This document shows positions 1 to 8,917 of a stretch of DNA of 64,000 nucleotides, piece by piece (the first letter of the stretch is position 1; every line of letters begins with the position of its first letter). Made by a program: the position numbers and the translations under genes. This stretch comes from WHSP01 sp040905505. Lineage in GTDB: Bacteria; Gemmatimonadota; Gemmatimonadetes; Longimicrobiales; Longimicrobiaceae. The stretch is from the NCBI GenBank assembly GCA_040905505.1, contig JBBDRL010000089.1, positions 28,607-92,606 of the forward strand. The letters run 5' to 3'. Under the pieces are notes generated by a model. It made no database searches and had not been told where the DNA came from. It saw only the letters and a program-made list of their open reading frames with translations.

Positions 1-1
1 G

Positions 2-883
2 GCGGGCCTCCGCTTCACGGTCGTCGAGAGCATTCCGGTCCACGAGGACATCAAGCTCGGCCGGCCCACTCGGGACCGGCTGATCGAGAACTACTGCCAG
101 AGCGTTCGCAACATGGGCGCACTGGGCATCGGCGTGCTCTGTTACAACTACATGCCGGTGTTCGATTGGACGCGCACGAGCATCGACATGCAGCTCGAGG
201 ATGGCTCGACGACCCTCGCCTACGATCCTGACGATCTCTCGCGGGTCGATCCGACCCGGGGTCCCGCGGCGCTACCCGCCTGGTCGTTGCCCCCCGGCAA
301 GGACCTGCCGGGCCTGCTCGCGGCCTACCGGGAGATGAACGAGGAGCGACTCTGGGAGAGTCTCGCTTACTTCCTCGAGGCAGTGGTCCCCGTGGCAGAG
401 GAAGCGGGCGTGAAAATGGCCATCCACCCGGACGACCCCCCCTGGCCGCTCTTCGGTCTGCCGCGAATCATCACCGATGGCCCCGCGCTCGAGCGGCTCG
501 TCTCGCTGGTCGACAGTCCGGCCAACGGCGTCACCTTCTGTACGGGATCTCTTGGCGCACGGCCGGACAACGACCTGCCGACGATGATCCGGCGGTTGGG
601 TCCGCGCGTGCACTTTGCCCATTGCCGCAACGTCCGGATCACGGGTGAGCGAAAGTTTCACGAGACGCCGCATCCCTCGCAATGGGGGAGCGTCGACTTC
701 CTGAACGTGCTGCGGGCGCTGCGCGCGGTGGGCTTCGACGGGCCGCTCCGCCCGGACCACGGCCGTATGATCTGGGGCGAGACGGGCCAGGCAGGCTACG
801 GCCTGTACGATCGAGCGCTCGGCGCCATGTACCTCCAGGGGCTCTGGGAAGCAGTGGACGACGAGGCGAGGGCGGGGCGATGA
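2..883 (+). CDS. uxuA: Mannonate dehydratase UxuA, 5'-truncated by window edge
   Basis: Converts D-mannonate to 2-keto-3-deoxygluconate in hexuronate breakdown. The reading frame is open from base 2, so the gene starts before the window; 293 residues are visible, about three quarters of the family's usual length. Family signatures are present: VESIPVHEDIKLG near the start, CYNYMPVFDWTRT, and metal/substrate His and Asp motifs IHPDDPPWPL and VHFAHCRN. The C-terminal PDHGRMIWGE is also typical. It is the first visible gene of an operon with KDPG aldolase and KDG kinase, which complete the route to pyruvate and glyceraldehyde-3-phosphate. Identification rests on recognised motifs. Confidence 0.93.
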   Translation, partial: AGLRFTVVESIPVHEDIKLGRPTRDRLIENYCQSVRNMGALGIGVLCYNYMPVFDWTRTSIDMQLEDGSTTLAYDPDDLSRVDPTRGPAALPAWSLPPGKDLPGLLAAYREMNEERLWESLAYFLEAVVPVAEEAGVKMAIHPDDPPWPLFGLPRIITDGPALERLVSLVDSPANGVTFCTGSLGARPDNDLPTMIRRLGPRVHFAHCRNVRITGERKFHETPHPSQWGSVDFLNVLRALRAVGFDGPLRPDHGRMIWGETGQAGYGLYDRALGAMYLQGLWEAVDDEARAGR

Positions 884-920
884 CGGGAGAGCCGCGGTTC
901 AGTCACGGCGAGGGGGATCG

Positions 921-1610
921 ATGAAGGCGGTCACGGAGCAACTGCGACGGCTGCGAATCGTTCCAGTCGTGGTCATCGCCGACCCGCTCCACGCCTCGCC
1001 GTTGGCACAGGCGCTGGCGGACGGCGGGCTACCTTGTGCGGAGATCACGTTCCGGACGGCCGGGGCCCCGGAGGCGCTCCGTCGGATCGCCGAGGAGCAT
1101 CCCGGCGTACTTGTCGGGGCGGGCACCGTTCTGACCGCCGAGCAGGCCGCCGTGGCGCGGAAGGCGGGGGCCCGCTTCATCGTGTCGCCGGGCTTCAGCC
1201 CCGCCGTGGTGGACTACTGTCTGGCGCATGAGGTGCCGGTATATCCGGGAGTCTGCACGCCCACGGAGATCGAAGCCGCGCTGGACACGGGACTCGAAGT
1301 CCTGAAGTTTTTCCCCGCGGAGTCGATGGGTGGAGTCAGATTTCTCAAGGCGATCGCCGCGCCGTTCTCGGATGTGGAGTTCATCCCGACCGGCGGGATC
1401 GGGCTGGCTCACTTACCGGACTACCTGAAGATGGGTCAGGTCGTAGCGTGCGGCGGCTCGTGGATCGCACCGGCGGGATGGATCGAAGCGGGCGCGTTCG
1501 AGCGCGTCCGCGAGGAGGTCGCCCGCGCGCTGGCGGTCGTACGGGGGCAGGCCGCCGGAGACGTTGAACACGAAACCGCGGGCGACTCCCGCGCCGGGGA
1601 CTCTAGATGA
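921..1610 (+). CDS. eda: KDPG/KHG aldolase
   Basis: 2-Dehydro-3-deoxyphosphogluconate aldolase, a class I TIM-barrel lyase that splits KDPG into pyruvate and glyceraldehyde-3-phosphate. It has 229 residues, slightly longer than the usual 205-215 because of a hydrophilic C-terminal tail. The base Glu sits at about residue 41 in AEITFRT and the Schiff-base Lys at about 129 in LKFFPAE; GAGTV and PTGG phosphate-binding loops are present. It starts 37 nt after uxuA and ends in an ATGA overlap with kdgK (1607-1610), so translation is probably coupled. It may also act on 4-hydroxy-2-oxoglutarate. Confidence 0.93.
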   Translation: MKAVTEQLRRLRIVPVVVIADPLHASPLAQALADGGLPCAEITFRTAGAPEALRRIAEEHPGVLVGAGTVLTAEQAAVARKAGARFIVSPGFSPAVVDYCLAHEVPVYPGVCTPTEIEAALDTGLEVLKFFPAESMGGVRFLKAIAAPFSDVEFIPTGGIGLAHLPDYLKMGQVVACGGSWIAPAGWIEAGAFERVREEVARALAVVRGQAAGDVEHETAGDSRAGDSR

Positions 1611-2644
1611 CGACACGCAAGCGGGTAGTGACCTTCGGTGAGATCATGCTGCGGCTGAAGGCACCGGGGAACGAGCGGTTGTTTCAGAGCCCACAGCTCG
1701 AAGCAACCTTCGGAGGCGCCGAAAGCAATGTGGCGGTATCCCTCGCCAACTATGGCCTCGATGCGGCTTTCGCCACGGTCCTGCCGTCCAACCCGATCGG
1801 CGATGCCGCGATCGGCGAGCTGCGGCGCTTCGGGGTCGATACGAGCCTCATCCGTCGCGCCGGTGAGCGCCTCGGCACCTATTTCCTGGAGGCGGGCGCC
1901 AATCAACGCCCCAGCCGGGTCGTATACGACCGTGCCCATTCGTCCATCGCGACGGCGCAGGCCGACGATCTCGACTGGGACGCGGTGTTCGCCGGCGCGG
2001 ACTGGTTCCACATCAGCGGCATCACGCCCGCGCTCAGCGCATCGGCTGCCGACGTTTCCCTCGAGGCGGTCCGACAGGCCCGGGCACGAGGGGTGACCGT
2101 GTCGTGCGACTACAACTATCGCAAGAATCTCTGGAAGTACGGGAAGGCGGCCCCCGACGTCATGCGGGACCTCGTAAAGCTCATTCAGGTCGGGATCGCG
2201 AATGAGGAGGATTGCCAGCGGTCCCTCGGGATCGAGGTAGGTGTGGACGTCGAATCCGGTGAGCTCGATCGGGAACGCTATCGCCGCTTGGCGGAACGCG
2301 TGCTGGAGGAGTTTCCGAACCTTGAGAAGCAGGTCATCACCCTTCGCGAGAGTCGCAGCGCAGATCACAACGGCTGGGGCGCGTGCCTCTACGATGGTCG
2401 TGAGTTCCGTCTGAGCCGGAGATACGAGATCACCGACATCGTGGATCGGGTCGGGAGCGGGGACTCGTTCGCGGCGGGTCTCATTTACGGGCTGCTCGCC
2501 TATGACGACGATCAGCGGGCGCTGGAGTTCGCCACCGCTGCCGGATGCCTCAAGCACTCCATCCCCGGCGACTTCCACCGGGTCAGCGCCGCCGAGGTCG
2601 AGATGTTGATGGAGGGGAGCGGAAGCGGCCGGGTCCAGCGCTAA
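1607..2644 (+). CDS. kdgK: 2-keto-3-deoxygluconate kinase, PfkB family
   Basis: Phosphorylates 2-keto-3-deoxygluconate to KDPG, the substrate of the preceding aldolase. It has 345 residues with a PfkB/ribokinase fold: N-terminal substrate motif GGAESNVAVSLANYG near residue 37 and C-terminal anion hole GSGDSFAAG, catalytic Asp near residue 286. DYNYRKNLW near residue 168 is typical of KDG kinases. It overlaps eda by 4 nt. With uxuA and eda it gives mannonate to KDG to KDPG to triose plus pyruvate. Other sugar-acid kinases of the family are possible, but the context favours KDG. Confidence 0.92.
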   Translation: MTTRKRVVTFGEIMLRLKAPGNERLFQSPQLEATFGGAESNVAVSLANYGLDAAFATVLPSNPIGDAAIGELRRFGVDTSLIRRAGERLGTYFLEAGANQRPSRVVYDRAHSSIATAQADDLDWDAVFAGADWFHISGITPALSASAADVSLEAVRQARARGVTVSCDYNYRKNLWKYGKAAPDVMRDLVKLIQVGIANEEDCQRSLGIEVGVDVESGELDRERYRRLAERVLEEFPNLEKQVITLRESRSADHNGWGACLYDGREFRLSRRYEITDIVDRVGSGDSFAAGLIYGLLAYDDDQRALEFATAAGCLKHSIPGDFHRVSAAEVEMLMEGSGSGRVQR

Positions 2645-2686
2645 CGGACCGGGCCAGCGCCGGGAGTGCTATCGAACCGGGCGCCC

Positions 2687-4069
2687 CTACGGGCCCTGAG
2701 TTGCCACATGGGCCTCGAGCTCTTCCCCCAGACTCCTGGCGACGTCCGCCTGCGCGCGCGCGATTCGAGAGGCCAGGCCCGTGTGGGTCACCGGGTCGAT
2801 CAGGGCGTCGAGCTCGCCGCGGCTCAGGTGGCCCTTCAGGCGCGGGTCGGCCGCCAGGAGATCCGTGAACGAGGCGCCCCGGGCCGCGGCACTCTGAGCG
2901 GCTTCGAACACCACATCGTGGGCCCGCTGCCTGCCGAGCGTCTTCCCCAGCTCGAGCATCACGGCTTCGGCGCTCACCATCCCGCCCGATAGATCCAGAT
3001 TCGCGCGCATCCGCTGTGGATGGATGCGCATGTCCCTGGCAACGAGCAGGATGCGCTCGAGAGCCTCGCCCGATATCGTCAACCCCCGGATTACCGCGTC
3101 GAAGGCGACGGTGGGCGTGTGGTCGGCCTCGTGCTCGCTCTGCACGCACTCCAGCACGAGCGGAACCAGAGCCCGCAACTCCGCCGATATCCCGAGGACA
3201 TCCTGGCAGAGCTGTGGGTTCCGCTTCTGCGGCATCGTCGAGCTGCCTACCGTGCCCGCGGGGACAGGCTCCTCGAGCTCCCCGAACTCCGTCCTCATCA
3301 GCGTGTAGATCTCCCGGGCCAGCTTCCCGCAGGTGGCGCCGAGCAGGCCCAGGACGCAGGCCAGCTCCGCGTACTGATCCACCGCGCTCCGCGACGCGAC
3401 CTTCGACGGCTCCAGACCCAGTCGCTTCGCGACACCCGCCTGAACTTCAGGACCCCGCTCGCCGAGGCCGGCGAACGTGCCGGCCGCGCCGCCGATGAGA
3501 GCCACGAAGAGCCGCGGTTCGAGCTCGCGCAGGCGGACCGTGTGCCTGCTCATCTCGTCGATCCAGCCGGCCACCTTGAAGCCGAACGTGATCGGCACGG
3601 CGTGCTGTCCGTGAGTTCGGCCCGCCATCACCATGTCAGCGCCCCTGTCCGCCAGGTCCGCGAAGGCCACCATGATCCGGCCCAGCAGCCCGAGCAGCAC
3701 CCGGTGGGCGTCCCGAACGACCAGCAGGTCGCCCGTCTGAGTGATGTTCTGCGTCGTCGCACCCCAGTGCACCCACCCGCCGTGCGGCTCGCCAACTGCC
3801 CGGCTCAGCTCCACCACGACGGGCATGAACGGATGGCTCGATCGCCTGATCCCGTCGCGAATCCGCTCCGCATCGACGCGGTCCAACGTGGCGGCGGCCG
3901 CGATGGCGTCGGCCGCTTCCCGCGGGATCAGCCCGAGCTCCGCCTGGGTCGATGCGAGCGCCGATTCGACCGTCAGCCATGCCTGCCACCGGGCGCGCGT
4001 TCCGAGCAGTTGCTCGATCCCCGCATCCGGAACCCGACCTGCCGTGAAGCGTTCGCTCATCTTGATCAC
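2687..4069 (-). CDS. Fumarase/aspartase-superfamily lyase (PurB/PcaB-like)
   Basis: A 460-residue lyase of the superfamily that includes adenylosuccinate lyase and 3-carboxy-cis,cis-muconate cycloisomerase. The signature GSSTMPQKRNP lies near residue 280; HWGATTQNITQTGD and GRTHGQHAVPITFG supply the other active-site segments. It is convergent with kdgK and is not in a purine or protocatechuate operon, so the substrate is open; length and the GRTHGQ motif fit the PcaB branch slightly better. The frame opens with GTG at 4069; ATG at 4060 is an alternative. Strong superfamily call, weak substrate call. Confidence 0.8.
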   Translation of the reverse strand: MIKMSERFTAGRVPDAGIEQLLGTRARWQAWLTVESALASTQAELGLIPREAADAIAAAATLDRVDAERIRDGIRRSSHPFMPVVVELSRAVGEPHGGWVHWGATTQNITQTGDLLVVRDAHRVLLGLLGRIMVAFADLADRGADMVMAGRTHGQHAVPITFGFKVAGWIDEMSRHTVRLRELEPRLFVALIGGAAGTFAGLGERGPEVQAGVAKRLGLEPSKVASRSAVDQYAELACVLGLLGATCGKLAREIYTLMRTEFGELEEPVPAGTVGSSTMPQKRNPQLCQDVLGISAELRALVPLVLECVQSEHEADHTPTVAFDAVIRGLTISGEALERILLVARDMRIHPQRMRANLDLSGGMVSAEAVMLELGKTLGRQRAHDVVFEAAQSAAARGASFTDLLAADPRLKGHLSRGELDALIDPVTHTGLASRIARAQADVARSLGEELEAHVATQGP

Positions 4070-4118
4070 TGTCTCGGGTTAGCGGAGGGACGGCACCGCC
4101 CTGGACGGGGTTACTTCG

Positions 4119-4787
4119 TCACGAGCTCCCCGCCGTCCCCTCTGTTGGTCGTGCAGTGTTCGTCAGGGCGGTGATCTCGCGCACGGTTCCGGCGAGCGCC
4201 GTGAGATGGGCGGCGAAGAACGAGACCACCCCCAGCAGCTTGGCCGATTCCTCGATGACGATCTGCACCGAGCTGGCGAGTCCGGCGTTCAGTACCGAGG
4301 TGATCGCGAGAAAGAATCCCCCCAGGAGGTAGAACAGGAGCATTCCGGGGTAGCGGGTGACCTCCCGGCGGTACCGGATGCACAACGCCGCCGCCGCCAG
4401 CCCGTAGAGCGCAGTCGGCACGCCGTCCAGCATGGGGTCGGTTCCGACCCCGATCAGGCGGGCAACGGTGGTATCCATCCCCTCGTGAAATTGAAAGGTC
4501 TCGTCCAGCATCAGGTAGAGAAAACCCGCCGCCGAGATCAGCCAGAAGATATTTCCGCCGCCCTTGCCGCCGTTCAGAGCGAACGTCCGGCGGAGAAGAT
4601 AGACGATCCAGGAGACCAGCGCCGTCGCTCCGAGCTGAATCGCCGAGATGGACGTGATCGCCTGGCGCTCCTCGAAGCGGTGCGTCAGCGAATCCATATT
4701 GTATCCGCTGATGATCGCCGCGATGATCGCGAAGATGTTCACTGCGAAGAAGACCGCGGCCGACTTACGGTCCCAAGTACCGCTCAT
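4119..4787 (-). CDS. Polytopic membrane protein, unknown function
   Basis: A 222-residue protein with about five hydrophobic segments: roughly residues 9-27, 46-64, 80-95, 128-140 and 148-172, and another near 185-205. I recognise no family. The segment MLDETFQFHEGMD places acidic and His residues between helices. It lies 49 nt downstream of the lyase gene and 300 nt from the divergent MFS gene. No strong Shine-Dalgarno is visible before the ATG. The hydrophobicity pattern and codon use support a real gene. Confidence 0.6.
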   Translation of the reverse strand: MSGTWDRKSAAVFFAVNIFAIIAAIISGYNMDSLTHRFEERQAITSISAIQLGATALVSWIVYLLRRTFALNGGKGGGNIFWLISAAGFLYLMLDETFQFHEGMDTTVARLIGVGTDPMLDGVPTALYGLAAAALCIRYRREVTRYPGMLLFYLLGGFFLAITSVLNAGLASSVQIVIEESAKLLGVVSFFAAHLTALAGTVREITALTNTARPTEGTAGSS

Positions 4788-5087
4788 GTTTCAGATCGGG
4801 TTCGTATTGCTGTCTGCGCCTCTCGTCAGAGCGACGAACAAGCGCGCTCGCGACATTCTAGCGCAATCCGTGAGCGCGAGGGAGGGGCATTGCCGCTCTC
4901 TTCCCACCGTCGCCTTTCCGCCGCCAGATGGGGGGAGCTCGCCGCTAGCATTGGGGTATGAGCTCTCTTATCTTGTTTCGTTCTGCGTTGTTAGGAAACC
5001 GGCCACGAGCGGCTCGTAAGAGGCCCGGCGTTCGTCCGCCGGGTATCCACTGGCTTTGAGGAGACCCCGGCCGAGGGCGGCGCGGGG
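4788..5087. other. Intergenic region between divergent genes
   Basis: About 300 bp separate the minus-strand membrane protein gene from the plus-strand MFS gene. It must hold both promoters, but I see no clear -35/-10 pair, operator or hairpin. The GAGGAGACC stretch near 5058 is purine-rich but too far from the TTG start at 5088 to serve it. Confidence 0.4.
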
Positions 5088-6416
5088 TTGTCCTGTCGTA
5101 TCGATAGGAATGAAGGTTTGCTGAACCGTTTTCTTCCGAACAGCGGGTACTACGGGTGGATCGTCGTCGGCGTCGCCTTCCTGTGTTCGGCTCTGACATC
5201 GCCTGGCCAGTCGTTCGCCATCTCACTGTATCTCGATGTGTTGATGGCGGATCTCGCGATCTCGCGAATTCAGATCTCGTCGATCTATGCGGGCGCCACG
5301 CTGCTCGCCGCGGCGTGTCTGCCTGCCGTGGGCGGCCTGGCGGATCGGGTTCCCGGCCGCTGGTTCCTGAGCGTCACGCTCCTCCTGCTCGGCCTGTCGT
5401 TGCTGGGATTCGCGATGGTGGAGGGGGTATATGGCCTCGCGATCGCCTTTCTGGCGGTTCGCCTTCTGGGCCAGGGCGCGATCGGACTCGGAACGCTCAC
5501 CATAGTGGTCCGGTGGTTCCGTACGTACCGGGGCCGGGCGCTCGCGCTCGTTAGCCTCGGGTTCGCTCTGGGCGAGATGGTCTTCCCGGGTGCGATCTAC
5601 GCCCTCATCGACCGGGCCGGGTGGCGGACATCGCTGGTAGTGTTCGCAACGCTCTACCTGGTGGTCTTCGCGCCGCTCGTGGCGTGGTCGCTTCGCGAGC
5701 GCCGGCCCGGCGAGCCGGTCGACGGCATCGGCGCCGAGCAGGAGGCCACAGGCGCCGCCCGCCGGGCCGCCGAGCTCGACGAGCCGGACTTCACCCTGTC
5801 CGAAACGTTGCGGATGCGGGTGTTCTGGGGGATGCTTCTGTGCGCCATCGTACCGCCCCTCGTGATGACGGCTGTCATCTTCCATCAGGTCGCCCTCTTT
5901 GCGTCGCTCGGGTGGAACGCGGCACTGGTGCCGCCGGCGTTCATGGCCTTCGCGCTGGGCGGCGTGGTGATGACCTACACGACCGGACTGCTACTGGAGC
6001 GGGTCCCCACCCGCTATGGCATCGCCCTGGGAATGGCGCTCATCGTCGTGGCATTCGCCAGCACGCTGCTGCCGCTCCCCGTGGCAGTCGGCGGGTTGCT
6101 CTACGGGCTGCTCCTCGGATTCGCGTCCGGTACCGTCGCCGCCTCGAACTCGATGCTCTGGCCGAGCTACTTCGGCATCGCGAGTCTCGGGCGGATCAAG
6201 GGCATCGTACAGGCGGCACGCAACGGCGCCACGGCGCTCGGCCCGCCGCTCGCGGCATTGCTCGCCACGGCGACCGCTTCGTTCACCAGCGTTCTCCTGC
6301 TGTTCGGGGGGGTCTCGATCGCGGCCGGCTTGCTTGCGATCACGCTGCGACCGCCCGCCGGCCGACCTGTCGGGGGCGCCTACGAAGCCACGCCGGCCGA
6401 ATTCGCCGCCGACTGA
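5088..6416 (+). CDS. MFS transporter (oxalate/formate antiporter-like)
   Basis: A 442-residue major facilitator with about 12 hydrophobic segments and a central hydrophilic loop near residues 205-235. The N-terminal YYGWIVVGVAFLCSA and the loop GGLADRVPGRW (motif-A-like) are typical of the OFA/monocarboxylate branch. The substrate is probably an organic anion. The frame opens with TTG at 5088; a second TTG at 5118 lies closer to the first helix and no ATG fits, so the start is uncertain. Its relation to the upstream sugar-acid operon cannot be decided from sequence. Confidence 0.8.
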   Translation: MSCRIDRNEGLLNRFLPNSGYYGWIVVGVAFLCSALTSPGQSFAISLYLDVLMADLAISRIQISSIYAGATLLAAACLPAVGGLADRVPGRWFLSVTLLLLGLSLLGFAMVEGVYGLAIAFLAVRLLGQGAIGLGTLTIVVRWFRTYRGRALALVSLGFALGEMVFPGAIYALIDRAGWRTSLVVFATLYLVVFAPLVAWSLRERRPGEPVDGIGAEQEATGAARRAAELDEPDFTLSETLRMRVFWGMLLCAIVPPLVMTAVIFHQVALFASLGWNAALVPPAFMAFALGGVVMTYTTGLLLERVPTRYGIALGMALIVVAFASTLLPLPVAVGGLLYGLLLGFASGTVAASNSMLWPSYFGIASLGRIKGIVQAARNGATALGPPLAALLATATASFTSVLLLFGGVSIAAGLLAITLRPPAGRPVGGAYEATPAEFAAD

Positions 6417-6469
6417 TGCCCGGGAAGCGCCCCGTCGGGCCGCCATTCGAACACTGGAAGGAGGCAGCA

Positions 6470-6817
6470 ATGACATCACGACTCACCGCGGAGCAGGTCG
6501 AGGAGCTCCGGGCGGAGCTCACACGGTCGCTCGAGCGCCTGAACACGAGCATGAAGACGACGAGCCGTGCCGCACGGCCGGTGAAGCTGGACCAGACCAC
6601 TGTCGGCCGTCTTTCGCGCATGGACGCACTACAGAATCAGCACATGACGAAGGGCCTGCAGGAGCGTGAGAACGCGAAGGCCGCTCTGCTGGCCGACGCG
6701 CTCGAGCGGCTCGACTCCGGCGAGTTCGGAGTCTGCGAGGAATGTGGGGGCGGGATTCAGTTCGAGCGCCTTCTCCTCTTCCCTGAGACCCGTGCTTGTA
6801 GCGCCTGCCTCCGCTGA
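6470..6817 (+). CDS. DksA/TraR-family C4 zinc-finger protein
   Basis: A 115-residue protein with an N-terminal helical coiled-coil part (residues 5-85) and a C-terminal DksA/TraR-type C4 zinc finger. The ligands are Cys89, Cys92, Cys110 and Cys113 (CEECGG and ACSACL). DksA/TraR proteins enter the RNA polymerase secondary channel. Here the coiled-coil tip lacks an obvious DxxDxA motif, so it may be one of the small general DksA-like proteins rather than a ppGpp cofactor. GGAAGGAGG sits 5-6 nt before the ATG and fixes the start. It is 53 nt downstream of the MFS gene. Confidence 0.85.
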   Translation: MTSRLTAEQVEELRAELTRSLERLNTSMKTTSRAARPVKLDQTTVGRLSRMDALQNQHMTKGLQERENAKAALLADALERLDSGEFGVCEECGGGIQFERLLLFPETRACSACLR

Positions 6818-7165
6818 CCGGGTCACCCAATCACCCCGAAGGACCCCCGCCTCCGATCCGCTCCAGCGCCTGCTCCCCCGCTTCGCGCACCCCGGCCATA
6901 CGGGCTTCGCTCGTGCGACGCCCGCGCCACCTGCGGAGTATCTTCGATCGTGCCTCGCCGAAGAATTCAGCGCCGCCTGTCGTACGCCTCATGCCGCAGT
7001 CGCCGCGCACGACTCCGAGGCCCGCAGGGAAGCTCTTCCAGTACCTCGCGTGTGCTCTAACTCATGGCGCCGCTGTGACTTGCGTATGGTGATACGGAAC
7101 GGCAATTGCGGCTTTTGCGGGCCGAGAGAGAGGATCGCGCTACTCGCTGGAGCCAGGAGGGAAAT
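6818..7165. other. Intergenic region, no gene seen
   Basis: About 350 bp between the zinc-finger protein and the BON-domain gene. No frame gives a recognisable protein. Its 3' end supplies the AGGAGG at 7155-7160 used by the BON-domain gene. No clear promoter or terminator was found. Confidence 0.4.
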
Positions 7166-7642
7166 GTGGACAGTCAGATGAACTTCGTATCGGGCCTTTT
7201 CGTGGGCGCCGGGCTGATGTATCTGCTCGATCCGAACCGGGGAAGGCGCCGCCGTGCGCTGGTGAGGGATCAGATCGTTCATGGAGCGCATGAGATCGAG
7301 GACCTCGGCGAGCGCGCCGAGCGGCAGGGCCGGCACGTGCGGAACCGCGCGCGAGGCGTTGCGGCCGACGTGCGGGTGGCACGTGGGGACGGGATCGTCG
7401 ACGATACGGTGTTGGAGTCTCGGGTCCGATCGGACATCGGTCGGGTGGTATCGAATCCCGGTGCCATTCGGATGAGAGCCGAGCATGGACGGGTGACGTT
7501 GAGCGGACCGGTGCGGGCCGACGAGGTGGACAGGCTGCTGTCGACGACGGGCTCCGTGCGGGGTGTGACATCGGTGGAGAGCCGGCTCGAGACGCATGCG
7601 AGTGCGGGCGAGGTGCCGGGGCTTCAAGGCACCGAAGACTGA
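7166..7642 (+). CDS. BON-domain protein with N-terminal membrane anchor
   Basis: 158 residues if started at GTG 7166, which follows AGGAGG with 5 nt spacing; ATG 7178 is the alternative. The N-terminus has a glycine-containing hydrophobic stretch (FVSGLFVGAGLMYLLDPNRG) followed by a basic cluster RRRRA, as in many YtxH-like or BON proteins. The C-terminal part (about 85-145) is a BON domain: alpha-helical VLESRVRSDIGRV, then RMRAEHGRVTLSGPV and VRGVTSVESRL. BON domains are associated with envelope stability and phospholipid binding. Likely an envelope stress protein; neighbours do not refine this. Confidence 0.75.
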   Translation: MDSQMNFVSGLFVGAGLMYLLDPNRGRRRRALVRDQIVHGAHEIEDLGERAERQGRHVRNRARGVAADVRVARGDGIVDDTVLESRVRSDIGRVVSNPGAIRMRAEHGRVTLSGPVRADEVDRLLSTTGSVRGVTSVESRLETHASAGEVPGLQGTED

Positions 7643-7704
7643 GCGTACGGAACGCCTGTAAGTCGAAATAAGGGAGTGATCATGATTTCTGACGCGGCGG
7701 TGCG

Positions 7705-8202
7705 TTGCTGATGGATCTTCTGACGTCCGAAGAGGAGGTGGAGGACGTTCATACGCGGCACCTCCGTTTCGACATTCCGATGCTCGCGGGGCGGCTCACC
7801 GCCGCGACGGACTGGCTGAGCCAACAGCCCGACGCGCGAGATCTGCCGGTAGGATATTTCGGTGCGAGCACGGGCGGGGGAGCCGCGCTGATGGCGGCAG
7901 CCGACCACCCGGGCGCTGTCGGCGCGGTCGTTTCACGCGGCGGCCGGCCGGATCTGGCCGGCCCGGCACTCGAACACGTCCGAGCCCCCACCTTGCTGCT
8001 CGTTGGAGGCGATGATGTGCCGGTGATCGCGATGAACGACTCGGCGAAGGCACAGATGACGAACGCGAAAGTGACGCTGGAGATCATCCCCGGCGCGACG
8101 CACCTGTTCGAGGAGACCGGAAAGTTGGAGACCGTCGCAGAACTGGCGCGCGACTGGTTCATTCAGTACCTCGGCAGCGATGCGGCGGGGGGATCGAGGT
8201 AG
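7705..8202 (+). pseudogene. Alpha/beta hydrolase (dienelactone-hydrolase type), N-terminally truncated
   Basis: The frame encodes about 165 residues of an alpha/beta hydrolase. Nucleophile elbow GASTGGGAAL (Ser near residue 55), the Asp strand LLLVGGDD and catalytic His in PGATHLFEE are all there, so the triad is intact. The readable sequence begins with LLMDLL, which in full-length relatives is internal; the first 50 or so residues, including the oxyanion-hole region, are missing. An in-frame TGA lies at 7690. Any start would be TTG 7705 or ATG 7711 without a good Shine-Dalgarno. Probably a decayed gene; a short functional form cannot be excluded. Confidence 0.65.
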
Positions 8203-8206
8203 AACG

Positions 8207-8881
8207 ATGATGGCTGGCGAACGGTTCAAAGACCGAGCGGATGCCGGACGGCGACTCGCTCGTGAGCTCGTCAGCTACGCGGATAGAGTCGATCTGATCG
8301 TGCTCGGCCTGCCTCGCGGCGGGGTACCCGTCGCCTTCGAGGTGAGCGAGGCGCTGGACGCCCCGCTGGACGTATTCCTCGTCCGGAAGCTCGGGGTGCC
8401 GGGACATGAAGAGCTCGCGATGGGTGCGATCGCTTCGGGTGGCGTGCGGGTCCTGAACGACGACGTGATGCGAATGGCCGAGGTGGCGGAAGCCGCGATC
8501 GAGAGGGTGGCGAAGTCCGAGCTGCAGGAGCTCGAGCGGCGCGAGGCCGCCTACCGGGGCGAGCGCCCCCCGCCCGACGTCGAGGGGAAGACGGTGATCC
8601 TGGTCGACGATGGCCTTGCGACCGGCGCGACCATGCGGGCCGCGGCGCAGGCGCTACGACAGAAGCGGCCGGCTCGACTCATCGTCGCCGTACCGGTCGC
8701 CGCGCGGGAGACCTGCGACACGTTTCGCGACGAGGTGGACGAGATCGTCTGCGCGATCACCCCTGAGCCCTTCCACGCGGTCGGCCTCTGGTACGAGAAC
8801 TTCTCCCAGACGACGGACGAGGAGGTCAAGGAGCTGCTTGCGCGTGCGAAAGACGCCGAATCACCGTCTGGCGAGGCATAG
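8207..8881 (+). CDS. Phosphoribosyltransferase (PRTase fold)
   Basis: 224 residues from ATG 8207 (ATG 8210 also possible). The PRPP-binding motif VILVDDGLATGATM near residue 128 identifies a type I phosphoribosyltransferase. The N-terminal LGLPRGGVPVAFEV and VRKLGVPGHEELAMGA are typical of the uncharacterised PRTase family often found beside alpha/beta hydrolases and stress proteins; here it directly follows the truncated hydrolase by 4 nt, which suggests the pair was once a functional unit. The base substrate is unknown. Confidence 0.85.
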   Translation: MMAGERFKDRADAGRRLARELVSYADRVDLIVLGLPRGGVPVAFEVSEALDAPLDVFLVRKLGVPGHEELAMGAIASGGVRVLNDDVMRMAEVAEAAIERVAKSELQELERREAAYRGERPPPDVEGKTVILVDDGLATGATMRAAAQALRQKRPARLIVAVPVAARETCDTFRDEVDEIVCAITPEPFHAVGLWYENFSQTTDEEVKELLARAKDAESPSGEA

Positions 8882-8917
8882 TACTGCGCCGCTCACGCGC
8901 GCCAGACCGTCATCCGA

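Noticed and set aside
1436..2578. 380-codon open frame on the minus strand
   Set aside because: Antisense to kdgK, which has an intact PfkB signature and operon context.
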